Assembly: GCF_900113325.1 (NCBI RefSeq)
Contig: NZ_FOOY01000004.1
Location: 1-64,000 of the forward strand
DNA from: Sporolactobacillus nakayamae
Lineage (GTDB): Bacteria; Bacillota; Bacilli; Bacillales; Sporolactobacillaceae
DNA: 64,000 bases
Direction of reading: 5' to 3'
Below the pieces are notes generated by a model. The model was not told the DNA's origin. It made no database searches and saw only the letters and a list, made by a program, of their open reading frames with translations. The position numbers and the translations under genes are program-made. Shown here piece after piece: positions 17,161-25,300 of this stretch (the stretch's first letter is position 1; each line of letters opens with the position of its first letter).

Positions 17161-18219
17161 ATGAAAAGTAAAAACAAACGAATCCGCGACAACAATAAGC
17201 TGGTCTTGATTCCTAATTTGGAAGGACGTTTGCTTAGTAAAGCGATGTCGCTCGTTGAAGAAAAAAATTATAGGAGTGCTCGTGAGCTATTCGGCAAATT
17301 GCTTGAGTTAGACTTGCGGGATATCCGTGCACTATACGGATGGGCGGTTTGTTCCGTTGAACTTGGCGAATATCGTGAGGCTGAAGAAGCGGTCGTCATG
17401 TTGCTTGAAGAGGATACTCCCTATTATTATGATGTGTTTCGTCTTTATTTGACCATCCTCATTGAGCGAAAGGATTATACTACCGCGATTCATCAGATCA
17501 TGACGGTGAGCAAAAAGAAGGGACTCCCGTCCGAACTCAAGGATTTTCTTCGACAAATGAAGAAATTCTGCCAAATTCGTCTTCATGAGCCGTCATGGAG
17601 TGACGATGGTTTAGATGATCTGATGGAGGAACCTTTACAGCGGGAACATAAAGAGCAGGATGATCCCAAGATGGTTGATTGGCTCGCACTTGAAAAAGCG
17701 GATTCGAAAAACCAGATGATGCTCCTACATAATTTAGCCAATCAACTGAGAGCGTCCCATCTTCCTGAAATTAAACGGTTCCTGCTGGACGAACGTCAGC
17801 ATTCGGAAATTAAGACCATGCTGCTTTGCGCAATCAAGGAAGGCAAGCTCACGAAGGAAATAGCCGTGCGGAAATTCGGACGAATTTATAACGCTCAGAT
17901 AGAAAGCGACGAATTTCTGAATAAGAAATTCGCGGATCAGATAGAAGAAGAGATTCGGCTGGAACTTGAATCGGATAATCCGACCTTAGCGGATTTGGCC
18001 GTTGAGATGGAACGGATGTTTACGATGAATGTATATCCGAAGCCGATTGCCCCGCATTCCTCTAAAGTATGGGCCGCGCTATTCTGTATACGTGCGATGT
18101 CCGGCAGTTTGAAGCATGAAACAAGCAAGGTTCTTGAACGCTTTGGCGTGAACGATGAAGATTATCAGGTGGCCGACAAAATGCTTCGAGAAGTGGAAAA
18201 ACACGATATATGGTTATAA
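17161..18219 (+). CDS. ysoA: Tetratricopeptide repeat protein YsoA
   Basis: The product is a soluble helical protein whose N-terminal half carries TPR-like repeats, for example NYRSARELFGKLLELDLRD (about 38-56) followed by ALYGWAVCSVELGEYREAEE. TPRs bind other proteins; the partner is unknown. Its place directly upstream of tig matches ysoA of B. subtilis, and the length (352 against about 339) agrees. The ribosome binding site (GGGACGGG) is mediocre. Confidence 0.75.
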   Translation: MKSKNKRIRDNNKLVLIPNLEGRLLSKAMSLVEEKNYRSARELFGKLLELDLRDIRALYGWAVCSVELGEYREAEEAVVMLLEEDTPYYYDVFRLYLTILIERKDYTTAIHQIMTVSKKKGLPSELKDFLRQMKKFCQIRLHEPSWSDDGLDDLMEEPLQREHKEQDDPKMVDWLALEKADSKNQMMLLHNLANQLRASHLPEIKRFLLDERQHSEIKTMLLCAIKEGKLTKEIAVRKFGRIYNAQIESDEFLNKKFADQIEEEIRLELESDNPTLADLAVEMERMFTMNVYPKPIAPHSSKVWAALFCIRAMSGSLKHETSKVLERFGVNDEDYQVADKMLREVEKHDIWL

Positions 18220-18264
18220 AGGTATCGAAACGAGTACTAATGTCGATAATTTGATACAAATAAG

Positions 18265-18293
18265 TTTTTCACAGGAAACTCTTATGTTATAAT
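18265..18293 (+). promoter_or_regulatory. Promoter of tig
   Basis: An extended -10 element TGTTATAAT (18285-18293) is perfect; the -35 region TTTTTC (18265-18270), 17 bases upstream, is poor, as is usual with an extended -10. The leader to tig is about 140 bases. Confidence 0.6.
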
Positions 18294-18438
18294 GATTGGG
18301 TTGTCATTGCTTTGCTGTGGGGTGTCACATGTGACGCGCTCAAGTCGGCATAACAAATGGCGGATGTTTGTGCGCAATTCAGGCAGAAAGCCAATATGCT
18401 GAAAAAGCATGAAGATAGATGGTGGAGGTAAAGAATAA

Positions 18439-19743
18439 ATGACTGTAGAAGCAAAATGGGAAAAAAAAGAAGGCAATGTCGGCACACTGACTTTTGAAAT
18501 TGACGCCGCTAGCTTTGATCAGGCACTAGACAAGGCCTTCAAAAAGGTAGTTAAGAAAGTTAACGTTCCGGGATTCCGTAAGGGCAGAGTACCACGTGTT
18601 CTTTTTGAACAACGTTTCGGTGTGGAAGCTCTTTATGAAGATGCAATTGATTTTGTTCTTCCAAACGCATATTCCGAAGCGATCGATCAAACGGGTATCG
18701 AACCTGTGGACAAGCCTCAGGTTGATGTCGATGAAATCGGCAAGGGAAAGAAATTGGTGCTTAAGGCAGATGTCACTGTAAAGCCTGAAGTAACGCTCGG
18801 CGACTACAAAGGTCTTGAAGTTGAAGAAAAAAGCACTGAAGTAACCGATGAAGATGTTGATCATGAAATCAAGCATCTGCAGGAACGTTACGCGGAATTG
18901 GTTGTCAAAGAAGACGGTGAAGTGGAGAAAGGCGATACCGCAGTCATCGATTTTGACGGCTATGTTGACGGAAAGCAATTTGAAGGCGGAAAAGCAGAAA
19001 ACTATTCGCTGGAAATCGGCTCCGCTTCATTTATTCCGGGATTTGAAGATCAGTTGGTTGGTGTTAAAGTAGGCGCAGAAAAAGACGTTGTTGTCACTTT
19101 CCCGGAAGATTATCATGCTGAAGAATTGAAAGGCAAGGAAGCGACTTTTAAAGTAACCATCCATGAAATCAAGCAAAAACAACTTCCTGAGCTCGATGAT
19201 GAATTTGCGAAAGATGTTGACGAAGACGTTGAAACGCTTGCTGAATTGAAGGAAAAACTTAAGAACCATCAGAAAGAACACAAAGAAGCGGATGCGACAA
19301 GCAGTAAACGCGACAGTGTCGTACAGCAAGCGGCAGCCAATGCCGAAATTGATGTTCCGGACGTAATGATTTCTAATGAGCAGGACAATATTCTGAAGGA
19401 ATTCGAACAACGTCTTAAAGCTCAGGGCATGACACTGGACATGTATACATCATTTTCTGGAACTGACAAAGACGCGCTTCGCGAACAGATGAAGGACGAC
19501 GCTGAAAAACGCGTACGTGCGAATCTGACACTTGAAGCGATTGCCAAAGCGGAATCAATTGAAGCTTCTGACGAAGAGGTTGAAGAAGAACTGAAGAAGA
19601 TGGCTGAACAGTATAAAGTCAGCGTTGATCAGATCAAATCTGCAATGGGTGACGGAGAACTGCTCAAGGGCGACATTCAATTGCGCAAAGCAGTTGATTT
19701 CCTTGTTGAAAACAGCAAGCCAAAAGCAGCAGAAGAAAAATAA
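18439..19743 (+). CDS. tig: Trigger factor
   Basis: The ribosome-bound chaperone and prolyl isomerase meets nascent chains at the exit tunnel. The ribosome-binding signature [17 protein letters not shown] lies at about 34-50, the FKBP-type isomerase domain at about 150-245 ([19 protein letters not shown]), and the rest is the helical arm region. At 434 residues it is full length. The ATG follows GGTGGAGG. It leads the quality-control block tig-clpX-lonB. Confidence 0.97.
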   Translation: MTVEAKWEKKEGNVGTLTFEIDAASFDQALDKAFKKVVKKVNVPGFRKGRVPRVLFEQRFGVEALYEDAIDFVLPNAYSEAIDQTGIEPVDKPQVDVDEIGKGKKLVLKADVTVKPEVTLGDYKGLEVEEKSTEVTDEDVDHEIKHLQERYAELVVKEDGEVEKGDTAVIDFDGYVDGKQFEGGKAENYSLEIGSASFIPGFEDQLVGVKVGAEKDVVVTFPEDYHAEELKGKEATFKVTIHEIKQKQLPELDDEFAKDVDEDVETLAELKEKLKNHQKEHKEADATSSKRDSVVQQAAANAEIDVPDVMISNEQDNILKEFEQRLKAQGMTLDMYTSFSGTDKDALREQMKDDAEKRVRANLTLEAIAKAESIEASDEEVEEELKKMAEQYKVSVDQIKSAMGDGELLKGDIQLRKAVDFLVENSKPKAAEEK

Positions 19744-19761
19744 TTTGACACATAAAAGATA

Positions 19762-19800
19762 GTTGGCGGACAGACTGTCTGCCAATTATTCGTTTTATAT
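19762..19800 (+). terminator. Weak terminator after tig
   Basis: TTGGCGGACAG pairs with CTGTCTGCCAA around a very short loop and is followed by a T-rich but interrupted tract, so termination may be partial. Confidence 0.55.
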
Positions 19801-19864
19801 TTTAGGCGAAGAAAATGGAATTTTTTTCTTTGCCATACATAGTTTATACGAAAAGGCATATGGC

Positions 19865-19893
19865 TTATCGGAAGTATTTTTTTGTGTTACAAT
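19865..19893 (+). promoter_or_regulatory. Probable clpX promoter
   Basis: TGTTACAAT (19885-19893) is an extended -10 element; TTATCG at 19865-19870 would be a weak -35 with a 17-base spacer. It implies a leader of about 310 bases before clpX. Confidence 0.45.
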
Positions 19894-19931
19894 GCCTACA
19901 TAGACAGCTTAGCGCGGTTGAGGAAAGCCAG

Positions 19932-20052
19932 AGCTGATAGGCGCTTCCATCAACTTGAGAAAAGTTACCATAATCGTGATCATTTTTGCTGTATCAGTCG
20001 CTTATCCTTTAATAGATAAAGGATAGCGACCAAAATGGTAATTGTTTCAGCT
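19932..20052 (+). ncRNA. Structured leader RNA upstream of clpX
   Basis: Three complementary pairs nest within each other: AGCTGA (19932-19937) with TCAGCT (20047-20052); TTACCAT (19965-19971) with ATGGTAA (20035-20041); and GTCGCT-ATCCTTTA (19998-20011, one bulged T) with TAAAGGATAGCGAC (20017-20030). The innermost stem has 14 pairs and a 5-base loop. No T tract follows. I know no riboswitch or protein-binding leader for clpX with this shape, so it is an unassigned RNA element, part of the clpX leader or a separate small RNA. Confidence 0.5.
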
Positions 20053-20210
20053 TATTATGCTTTTCCGGTGCAGCGCGATTTATGAGAAAAAGGGAAAGAT
20101 ATTAAAATGCGGCTTTCGCATCACACGAAGATCGACCGATTCGTAAAAATTGGCCAAGGTTTCGCTCTTGTCTGAAACTCGATAAGGAAAGCATGAATAG
20201 GGGTGAAAGA

Positions 20211-21479
20211 ATGTTTAAATTTAATGAAGAAAAAGGGCAATTAAAGTGCTCTTTCTGTGGTAAGACCCAGGATCAGGTGCGTAAGCTAGTTGCCGGACCG
20301 GGTGTCTACATTTGTGATGAATGTATCGAATTATGCACAGAAATTGTGGAAGAAGAACTGGGCACGGATGAAGAAGTTGAATTCAAGGATATTCCGAAGC
20401 CACAGGAAATTTGCTCCATCTTGGAAGATTATGTGATCGGCCAAAATGACGCGAAAAAGAGCTTGTCTGTGGCTGTATATAATCACTACAAACGTATTAA
20501 CAGCAAGCAAAAGCCGGATGATGTCGAGCTTTCCAAAAGCAACATCATGATGATCGGACCTACGGGTAGCGGTAAGACGCTGCTCGCACAGACACTTGCG
20601 CGGATCTTGAATGTCCCTTTTGCAATTGCCGACGCGACATCTCTGACTGAAGCAGGCTATGTAGGTGAAGATGTTGAAAACATCCTGCTGAAATTAATTC
20701 AATCCGCTGACTATGATGTGGAAAAGGCTGAAAAAGGCATTATCTACATTGACGAAATTGATAAAATTGCTCGCAAATCCGAAAACCCGTCAATCACGCG
20801 TGATGTTTCCGGTGAAGGCGTACAGCAAGCTTTGTTGAAAATTCTTGAAGGAACAGTTGCCAGTGTGCCGCCTCAAGGTGGCCGCAAGCACCCGCATCAG
20901 GAATTTATTCAGATTGATACAACGAATATCTTGTTTATTTGCGGCGGTGCTTTCGATGGCATCGAACAAATTATTAAACGCCGCCTTGGCAAGAAAGTGA
21001 TCGGCTTTGGTGCGGGATCCAAGGCTCAGGATATGCATCGTGACGATGCATTGAAAAATGTGTTGCCGGAAGATTTATTGAAATTCGGCTTGATTCCGGA
21101 ATTCATTGGTCGTCTTCCGGTAATCAGTACCCTGAAGCAGCTTGACGAGAGTGCACTCATCGACATTTTGACTAAGCCAAAGAATGCACTTGTAAAGCAA
21201 TATAAAAAATTGCTTGAACTCGATGACGTTGATTTAGAATTTACCGAGGATGCGCTTGAATCAATCGCCAAATTGGCAATTGAGCGCAAAACAGGTGCAC
21301 GCGGTTTGCGTTCCATTATTGAAGGCATGATGCTCGATGTAATGTATGAATTGCCTTCTCGTGATGACATAGATAAATGTGTGATCACTAAAGAGACAGT
21401 TGACAGCAAAGCACAGCCAACCTTGATTTTAACAGATGGTACTGAGGTCAATGTTGAAACACCGAAAGAAAGCGCCTGA
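20211..21479 (+). CDS. clpX: ClpX ATPase, ClpP specificity subunit
   Basis: This AAA+ unfoldase delivers substrates to ClpP. The start is ATG at 20211 behind AGGGGTGAAAG, giving [20 protein letters not shown]. Visible are the zinc-binding domain CSFC...CDEC (about 13-35), Walker A GPTGSGKT (about 116-123), Walker [11 protein letters not shown] (about 177-186), the GYVG pore loop (about 146), the IGF loop region (VIGFGAG, about 263) and sensor R in TGARGLRS. At 422 residues it is full length. Confidence 0.97.
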   Translation: MFKFNEEKGQLKCSFCGKTQDQVRKLVAGPGVYICDECIELCTEIVEEELGTDEEVEFKDIPKPQEICSILEDYVIGQNDAKKSLSVAVYNHYKRINSKQKPDDVELSKSNIMMIGPTGSGKTLLAQTLARILNVPFAIADATSLTEAGYVGEDVENILLKLIQSADYDVEKAEKGIIYIDEIDKIARKSENPSITRDVSGEGVQQALLKILEGTVASVPPQGGRKHPHQEFIQIDTTNILFICGGAFDGIEQIIKRRLGKKVIGFGAGSKAQDMHRDDALKNVLPEDLLKFGLIPEFIGRLPVISTLKQLDESALIDILTKPKNALVKQYKKLLELDDVDLEFTEDALESIAKLAIERKTGARGLRSIIEGMMLDVMYELPSRDDIDKCVITKETVDSKAQPTLILTDGTEVNVETPKESA

Positions 21480-21495
21480 TTTAACTAATTAAAAT

Positions 21496-21536
21496 AAAAA
21501 GCGTTCCCTTTACTTTTGTTAAAGGGAACGCTTTTT
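21496..21536 (+). terminator. Terminator after clpX
   Basis: AAAAAGCGTTCCCTTTA pairs with TAAAGGGAACGCTTTTT, a very strong stem with a T tract. Confidence 0.9.
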
Positions 21537-22088
21537 CGTACTGGTAAGAAAGTATATGATTTTGTCCTGTATCAAACCAATAAACCAATGTCTTGGCTGG
21601 GAATCAAAGCGGAGGTGCGCGGGCGCCTGTGGGACCAGGTGGAGGCGAGATCCCGCAGATTCCTACTTGTCTGAGGAGGCTCGCGGTGCGCCCGCGGCAA
21701 GCGAGTAACCGCAGCGCTGATGCAACCTAATCCTTCGGAAGTAAAGGCTGGGTGCAACCCGGCCGTTTTGCCTTGCCGGTACGACGATATGGTCATAAGA
21801 TTCGGATGGACGATTAGGTAAGCCGCCCAATCTAAGAAATAAACGGAAAAATTCCGCTTATTTTGAAAATGAACGAAAAAATAGCTTAAATAGACGGAAA
21901 AATTCCGCTTATCGCATCGAAAAACGTGAAAATGGCGGACTTTTCTGTGCATAAGCGTAAAAATTACCCTTATGTACCTGTGAAACAAGCGCCATGATGC
22001 ATATAACCGGAAAATCTCCGCTTATTTTATTCCGGCCGCGTTACTTAATTAAGGATCAAAATGATTTATTAGAAGACTTAGTTGCGAC

Positions 22089-22128
22089 GGCCATGGACGG
22101 CCTAGTGTCCGGTGAGTCGCAGGACGCG
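22089..22128 (+). repeat. GGA-loop hairpin pair in mosaic A
   Basis: GGCC-ATGGAC-GGCC (22089-22102) and CGC-AGGAC-GCG (22118-22128) each present GGA in the loop. The second contains CAGGACG at 22120-22126. Confidence 0.55.
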
Positions 22129-22251
22129 GCGTTTTTTCGGACCGCTTACATTCGTTTCCTTTAAATGTTTTCTTATACTTTCCTACCAGTGTGAACTAGA
22201 AATGTCTGTTCAAGACAAGGTTGATGATTCAAAACGGTATCTGGAGCAAAG

Positions 22252-22320
22252 GAGCTTTCGTATGCAAGGAACTTTCGTATGTAAGGAGCTTTCGCTAAGT
22301 GTAAGGAACTTTCGCTAATT
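22252..22320 (+). repeat. Tandem AAGGA(A/G)CTTTCG units
   Basis: Four imperfect direct repeats of 17-20 bases share AAGG-A/G-CTTTCG followed by TATGC/T or CTAA. Their ACTTTCGC/T cores are complementary to the GCGAAAGT segments that recur between the hairpins downstream (22342-22392), so the two halves could pair as RNA. Confidence 0.7.
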
Positions 22321-22322
22321 AC

Positions 22323-22408
22323 GCATACGTCCTGTATGCAACGCGAAAGTCATCACATCCTGTGAAAGTACGTCCTGCAAGCAACGCGAAAGTCACCGCA
22401 TCCTGCGG
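22323..22408. repeat. Series of hairpins with variable arms and fixed TCCT/AGGA loop
   Basis: Units are GCATAC-GTCCT-GTATGC (22323-22339), TCACA-TCC-TGTGA (22353-22365), an armless CGTCCTG (22371-22377) and CCGCA-TCC-TGCGG (22396-22408). The arms differ but stay complementary. On the minus strand the four cores read CAGGACG, CAGGATG, CAGGACG, CAGGATG. The spacers contain GCGAAAGTCA. Confidence 0.8.
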
Positions 22409-22417
22409 AAGTAAGGA

Positions 22418-22440
22418 CCGGGCGCTTTTTGCCCGGTTTT
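22418..22440 (+). terminator. Terminator closing repeat mosaic A
   Basis: CCGGGC pairs with GCCCGG around GCTTTTT, then TTTT. It suggests that the hairpin series is transcribed on the plus strand, at least in one mode. Confidence 0.65.
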
Positions 22441-22679
22441 GATTATGAAACGAAAGACAGTGGCAGGCAATACTTCTGCGGAGATCTTCACCTAAATCGT
22501 AACAAAATCATCTTAAGTCGCAACCATTTTTTGCACCTAAAAGGAACGAATCGCTATATCTTCATTTTTTTCTCACCGCCTTCGGTTTAACTCCCTTCTG
22601 CCTTGGAAATAATGCCTTATAAGTATGATGATACGGCAAGCAGGCGTTAAAGCGCAGCTGAAGTGGGAGGCAGAATTTT

Positions 22680-24395
22680 ATGAGTTGGATGGTATTGCTG
22701 ATTTTTACGCAGATATTGTTTGGGGCGATTATTGGACTCTATTTTTGGAGTTTACTTCGCAACCAGCATGTGCAGAAAATATCTATAGACAAGGAATCTA
22801 AGAAAGAAATGGATGCGCTAAACCGGATGCGGCATCGATCGCTCTCTGAACCGCTCTCTGAACGGATTCGCCCTAAGACGCTTGAGGATGTGGTCGGTCA
22901 GCATGATGGGATCGTTGCCTTGCGTGCTGCGTTGTGCGGCAAGAATCCACAGCATGTCATCATTTATGGACCACCTGGGATCGGCAAGACGGCGGCCGCT
23001 CGACTTGTTCTTGAAGAAGCAAAGAAGAATACAGATTCACCTTTTAAACCATCGGCACCCTTTGTCGAGTTGGATGGAGCAACGGCGCGATTTGATGAGC
23101 GAGGAATCGCGGATCCTCTAATTGGTTCTGTTCATGATCCGATTTATCAAGGTGCGGGAGCTATGGGGCAGGCGGGAATTCCCCAACCAAAAGAGGGGGC
23201 TGTCACCCATGCGCATGGTGGCATTCTATTCATTGATGAAATCGGCGAACTGCATCCAATTCAGTTGAACAAACTGTTAAAGGTGTTGGAGGATCGCAAA
23301 GTATTTCTTGATAGTGCGTACTACAATGAAGAAAATCATCAAATTCCGGCTTATATACATGACATTTTCAAAAACGGATTACCGGCTGATTTTCGATTAA
23401 TCGGTGCGACGACCCGGCGTCCGGAAGAAATACCGCCTGCTATTCGATCACGATGCCTGGAAATCTTTTTCTCAGAACTGAGCCGCTCGGATATCCGGAA
23501 GATCGCAAAGCGAGCGGCAATGAAATTGGATCTTGGCATATCGGAAGAGTGTTTGGAGAAAATTTCCGACTATGCAAAGAGTGGGCGTGAAGCTGTAAAT
23601 ATCATGCAGATTGCAGCAGGTGTGTCCTCCTCTAAAGAGGGCAAATCTGTTATCGGTCTGGATGAAATCGAGTGGGTTGTCCGTTCGAGTCGTTTGAGTC
23701 CGAAACCCAATCGAAAAGTACCCACCAGTCCTGAAATAGGTCTTGTCAATGGTCTAGCGGTCTACGGTCCCGGGCTTGGCATATTGCTTGAGGTGGAGGC
23801 TTCGGCAGTGAAGAGTCGGCATGAAGGGAGTCTGACCATCACCGGAATCGCGGAAGAAGAATCAATGGGTTCCTCATCGCGGACCATTACGCGTAAAAGT
23901 ATGGCTCGTGCATCGGTGGAAAATGTGCTGACCGTTCTGAATCGGATGGGTTTCGGAGCATATAGATATCATATTCATGTCAATTTTCCAGGAGGATCGC
24001 TTGTCGATGGTCCATCCGCAGGCATTTCCATGGCGGTCGCAATCAGTTCGGCAATTTTACGCCGCAAAGTTCATCCAGACATCGCAATGACGGGCGAACT
24101 CGGACTGCATGGGCAGGTCAAACCAATTGGCGGTGTGATGGCGAAAATTGCTGCGGCAGTGGAAGCCGGCGCGAAGCGTGTGATTATTCCGGCGGAGAAT
24201 ATGCAGGAAACGTTGAAGCACTATGACAAAGCGAAAATTATTTCGGTTGAATCATTAAATGAGGTTCTTGAACTCTGTCTGTGCCCAGAAGAAGCGCAGA
24301 GTGGAAACGAACCACGCGTCTCCTTTGCTGATTTGCTGGCAAACCATGCGCTGTCTGCGCGCTCGGCTGATGCCGGTATTGAAAAACAAGGATGA
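22680..24395 (+). CDS. lonB: LonB ATP-dependent protease
   Basis: This is the Lon-type protease that in B. subtilis acts in the forespore. It has a short hydrophobic N-terminus (about residues 2-25), which suggests membrane attachment, then an AAA+ module with Walker A YGPPGIGKT (about 98-106) and Walker B GILFIDEIGELHP (about 181-193), and a C-terminal Lon protease domain. The catalytic Ser lies in DGPSAGISMA (about 446) and the Lys in KPIGGVMAKI (about 490). The length (571) is slightly above the 552 of B. subtilis. The ATG follows GGGAGG. The lonA gene that normally follows is absent here. Confidence 0.95.
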   Translation: MSWMVLLIFTQILFGAIIGLYFWSLLRNQHVQKISIDKESKKEMDALNRMRHRSLSEPLSERIRPKTLEDVVGQHDGIVALRAALCGKNPQHVIIYGPPGIGKTAAARLVLEEAKKNTDSPFKPSAPFVELDGATARFDERGIADPLIGSVHDPIYQGAGAMGQAGIPQPKEGAVTHAHGGILFIDEIGELHPIQLNKLLKVLEDRKVFLDSAYYNEENHQIPAYIHDIFKNGLPADFRLIGATTRRPEEIPPAIRSRCLEIFFSELSRSDIRKIAKRAAMKLDLGISEECLEKISDYAKSGREAVNIMQIAAGVSSSKEGKSVIGLDEIEWVVRSSRLSPKPNRKVPTSPEIGLVNGLAVYGPGLGILLEVEASAVKSRHEGSLTITGIAEEESMGSSSRTITRKSMARASVENVLTVLNRMGFGAYRYHIHVNFPGGSLVDGPSAGISMAVAISSAILRRKVHPDIAMTGELGLHGQVKPIGGVMAKIAAAVEAGAKRVIIPAENMQETLKHYDKAKIISVESLNEVLELCLCPEEAQSGNEPRVSFADLLANHALSARSADAGIEKQG

Positions 24396-24412
24396 TTGAT
24401 CAATCAACGAAC

Positions 24413-24455
24413 TCTCGGTCAGTGACAGCCAAAGTCACTAACCGAGTTTTTTTGT
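24413..24455 (+). terminator. Terminator after lonB
   Basis: CTCGGT-C-AGTGAC pairs with GTCACT-A-ACCGAG and is followed by seven T. Confidence 0.85.
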
Positions 24456-24575
24456 TTTAACAGAAGAACCTATTGTCCCATGAATTGGACAGCAGTGATT
24501 AAATTAAGATAGAATGTGTATACACAAGCAGATCACCGCGGACTAATGCACCGCCGCGATCTGAGGAGAGATGAT

Positions 24576-25160
24576 ATGAAAATTACACAAGCAGATTACG
24601 TGATCAGTGCCGTGGGTCCGGCGCAGTACCCAACGGACGGCATGCCGGAAATAGCACTTGCAGGTCGTTCAAATGTTGGAAAATCATCATTTATTAATAA
24701 AATGCTGAACAGAAGAAATCTGGTCCGAACGTCTGAAAAACCCGGAAAGACCCAAAAACTGAACTATTTTATGATCAATGGAGCATTTTATTTTGTCGAT
24801 GTGCCAGGTTACGGATACGCTAAAGTGTCTAAGAAGGATAAGGAAGCATGGGGAAGGATGCTCGAAGCCTATTTTGCTGAGCGAGATGCGCTTAGTGCCG
24901 TGGTCCACTTAGTGGATTTGCGCCATCCGCCGTCCAAGGAAGATATTCAAATGCATGAATTTCTCACTTACTATGGACACCCGGTCATCACTGTAGCGAC
25001 GAAGGCAGACAAGATTTCGAAAAGCAAATACCAAAAGCATAAACAGATCATTATCCATGATCTTGGTTTGAAAGCGGATGACGCTCTGATTCTTTTCTCA
25101 TCACTAAACGGAACGGGAAAAGAAGATGCATGGCGTGCACTCGATCCCTTTTTGCACTAA
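24576..25160 (+). CDS. ysxC: Ribosome biogenesis GTPase YsxC/EngB
   Basis: This essential GTPase helps assemble the 50S subunit. The start is ATG at 24576 behind GAGGAG, giving MKITQADYVIS and 194 residues, the usual length. Motifs are G1 GRSNVGKSS (about 30-38), G2 TPG-like KPGKTQKLNYF (about 52-62), G3 DVPGYG (about 70-75), G4 TKAD (about 137-140) and G5 SSLNGTG (about 173). It lies directly after lonB because lonA is missing. Confidence 0.96.
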   Translation: MKITQADYVISAVGPAQYPTDGMPEIALAGRSNVGKSSFINKMLNRRNLVRTSEKPGKTQKLNYFMINGAFYFVDVPGYGYAKVSKKDKEAWGRMLEAYFAERDALSAVVHLVDLRHPPSKEDIQMHEFLTYYGHPVITVATKADKISKSKYQKHKQIIIHDLGLKADDALILFSSLNGTGKEDAWRALDPFLH

Positions 25161-25300
25161 AATAGATGTGACAAAAGGCACAAGTGGAGACATGAACCTT
25201 CAACTCGCATGTTTGCTGCCAATGACTTTTGTCAATTTGAACGACATCTGGGTGCACCGCGTTTCCGGTGCGCGTGGTTTTGCAGTACCGGAGGGATTTA

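Larger units (their letters stand above)
21540..22445. repeat. Non-coding repeat mosaic A
   Basis: This 0.9-kb gene-free stretch is built of modules that recur at 35957-36980. Module 1 (about 21540-21720) is GC-rich (AATCAAAGCGGAGGTGCG to GCGGCAAGCGAGTAA). Module 2 (about 21770-21835) contains GCCGGTACGACG and GGTCATAAGATTCG. Module 3 (21840-22035) repeats CGGAAAAATTCCG and ATAAGCG. Module 4 is TTACTTAATTAAGGATCAAA. Module 5 (22076-22230) has GGCCATGGACGGCC and CGCAGGACGCG hairpins. Module 6 (22250-22320) is four tandem units around AAGGAACTTTCG. Module 7 (22321-22440) is the TCCT-loop hairpin series with a terminator. Short open frames here are not genes. Confidence 0.85.

Noticed and set aside
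22252-22408. CRISPR array
   Set aside because: The tandem units are 17-20 bases with no unique spacers, and there are no cas genes.
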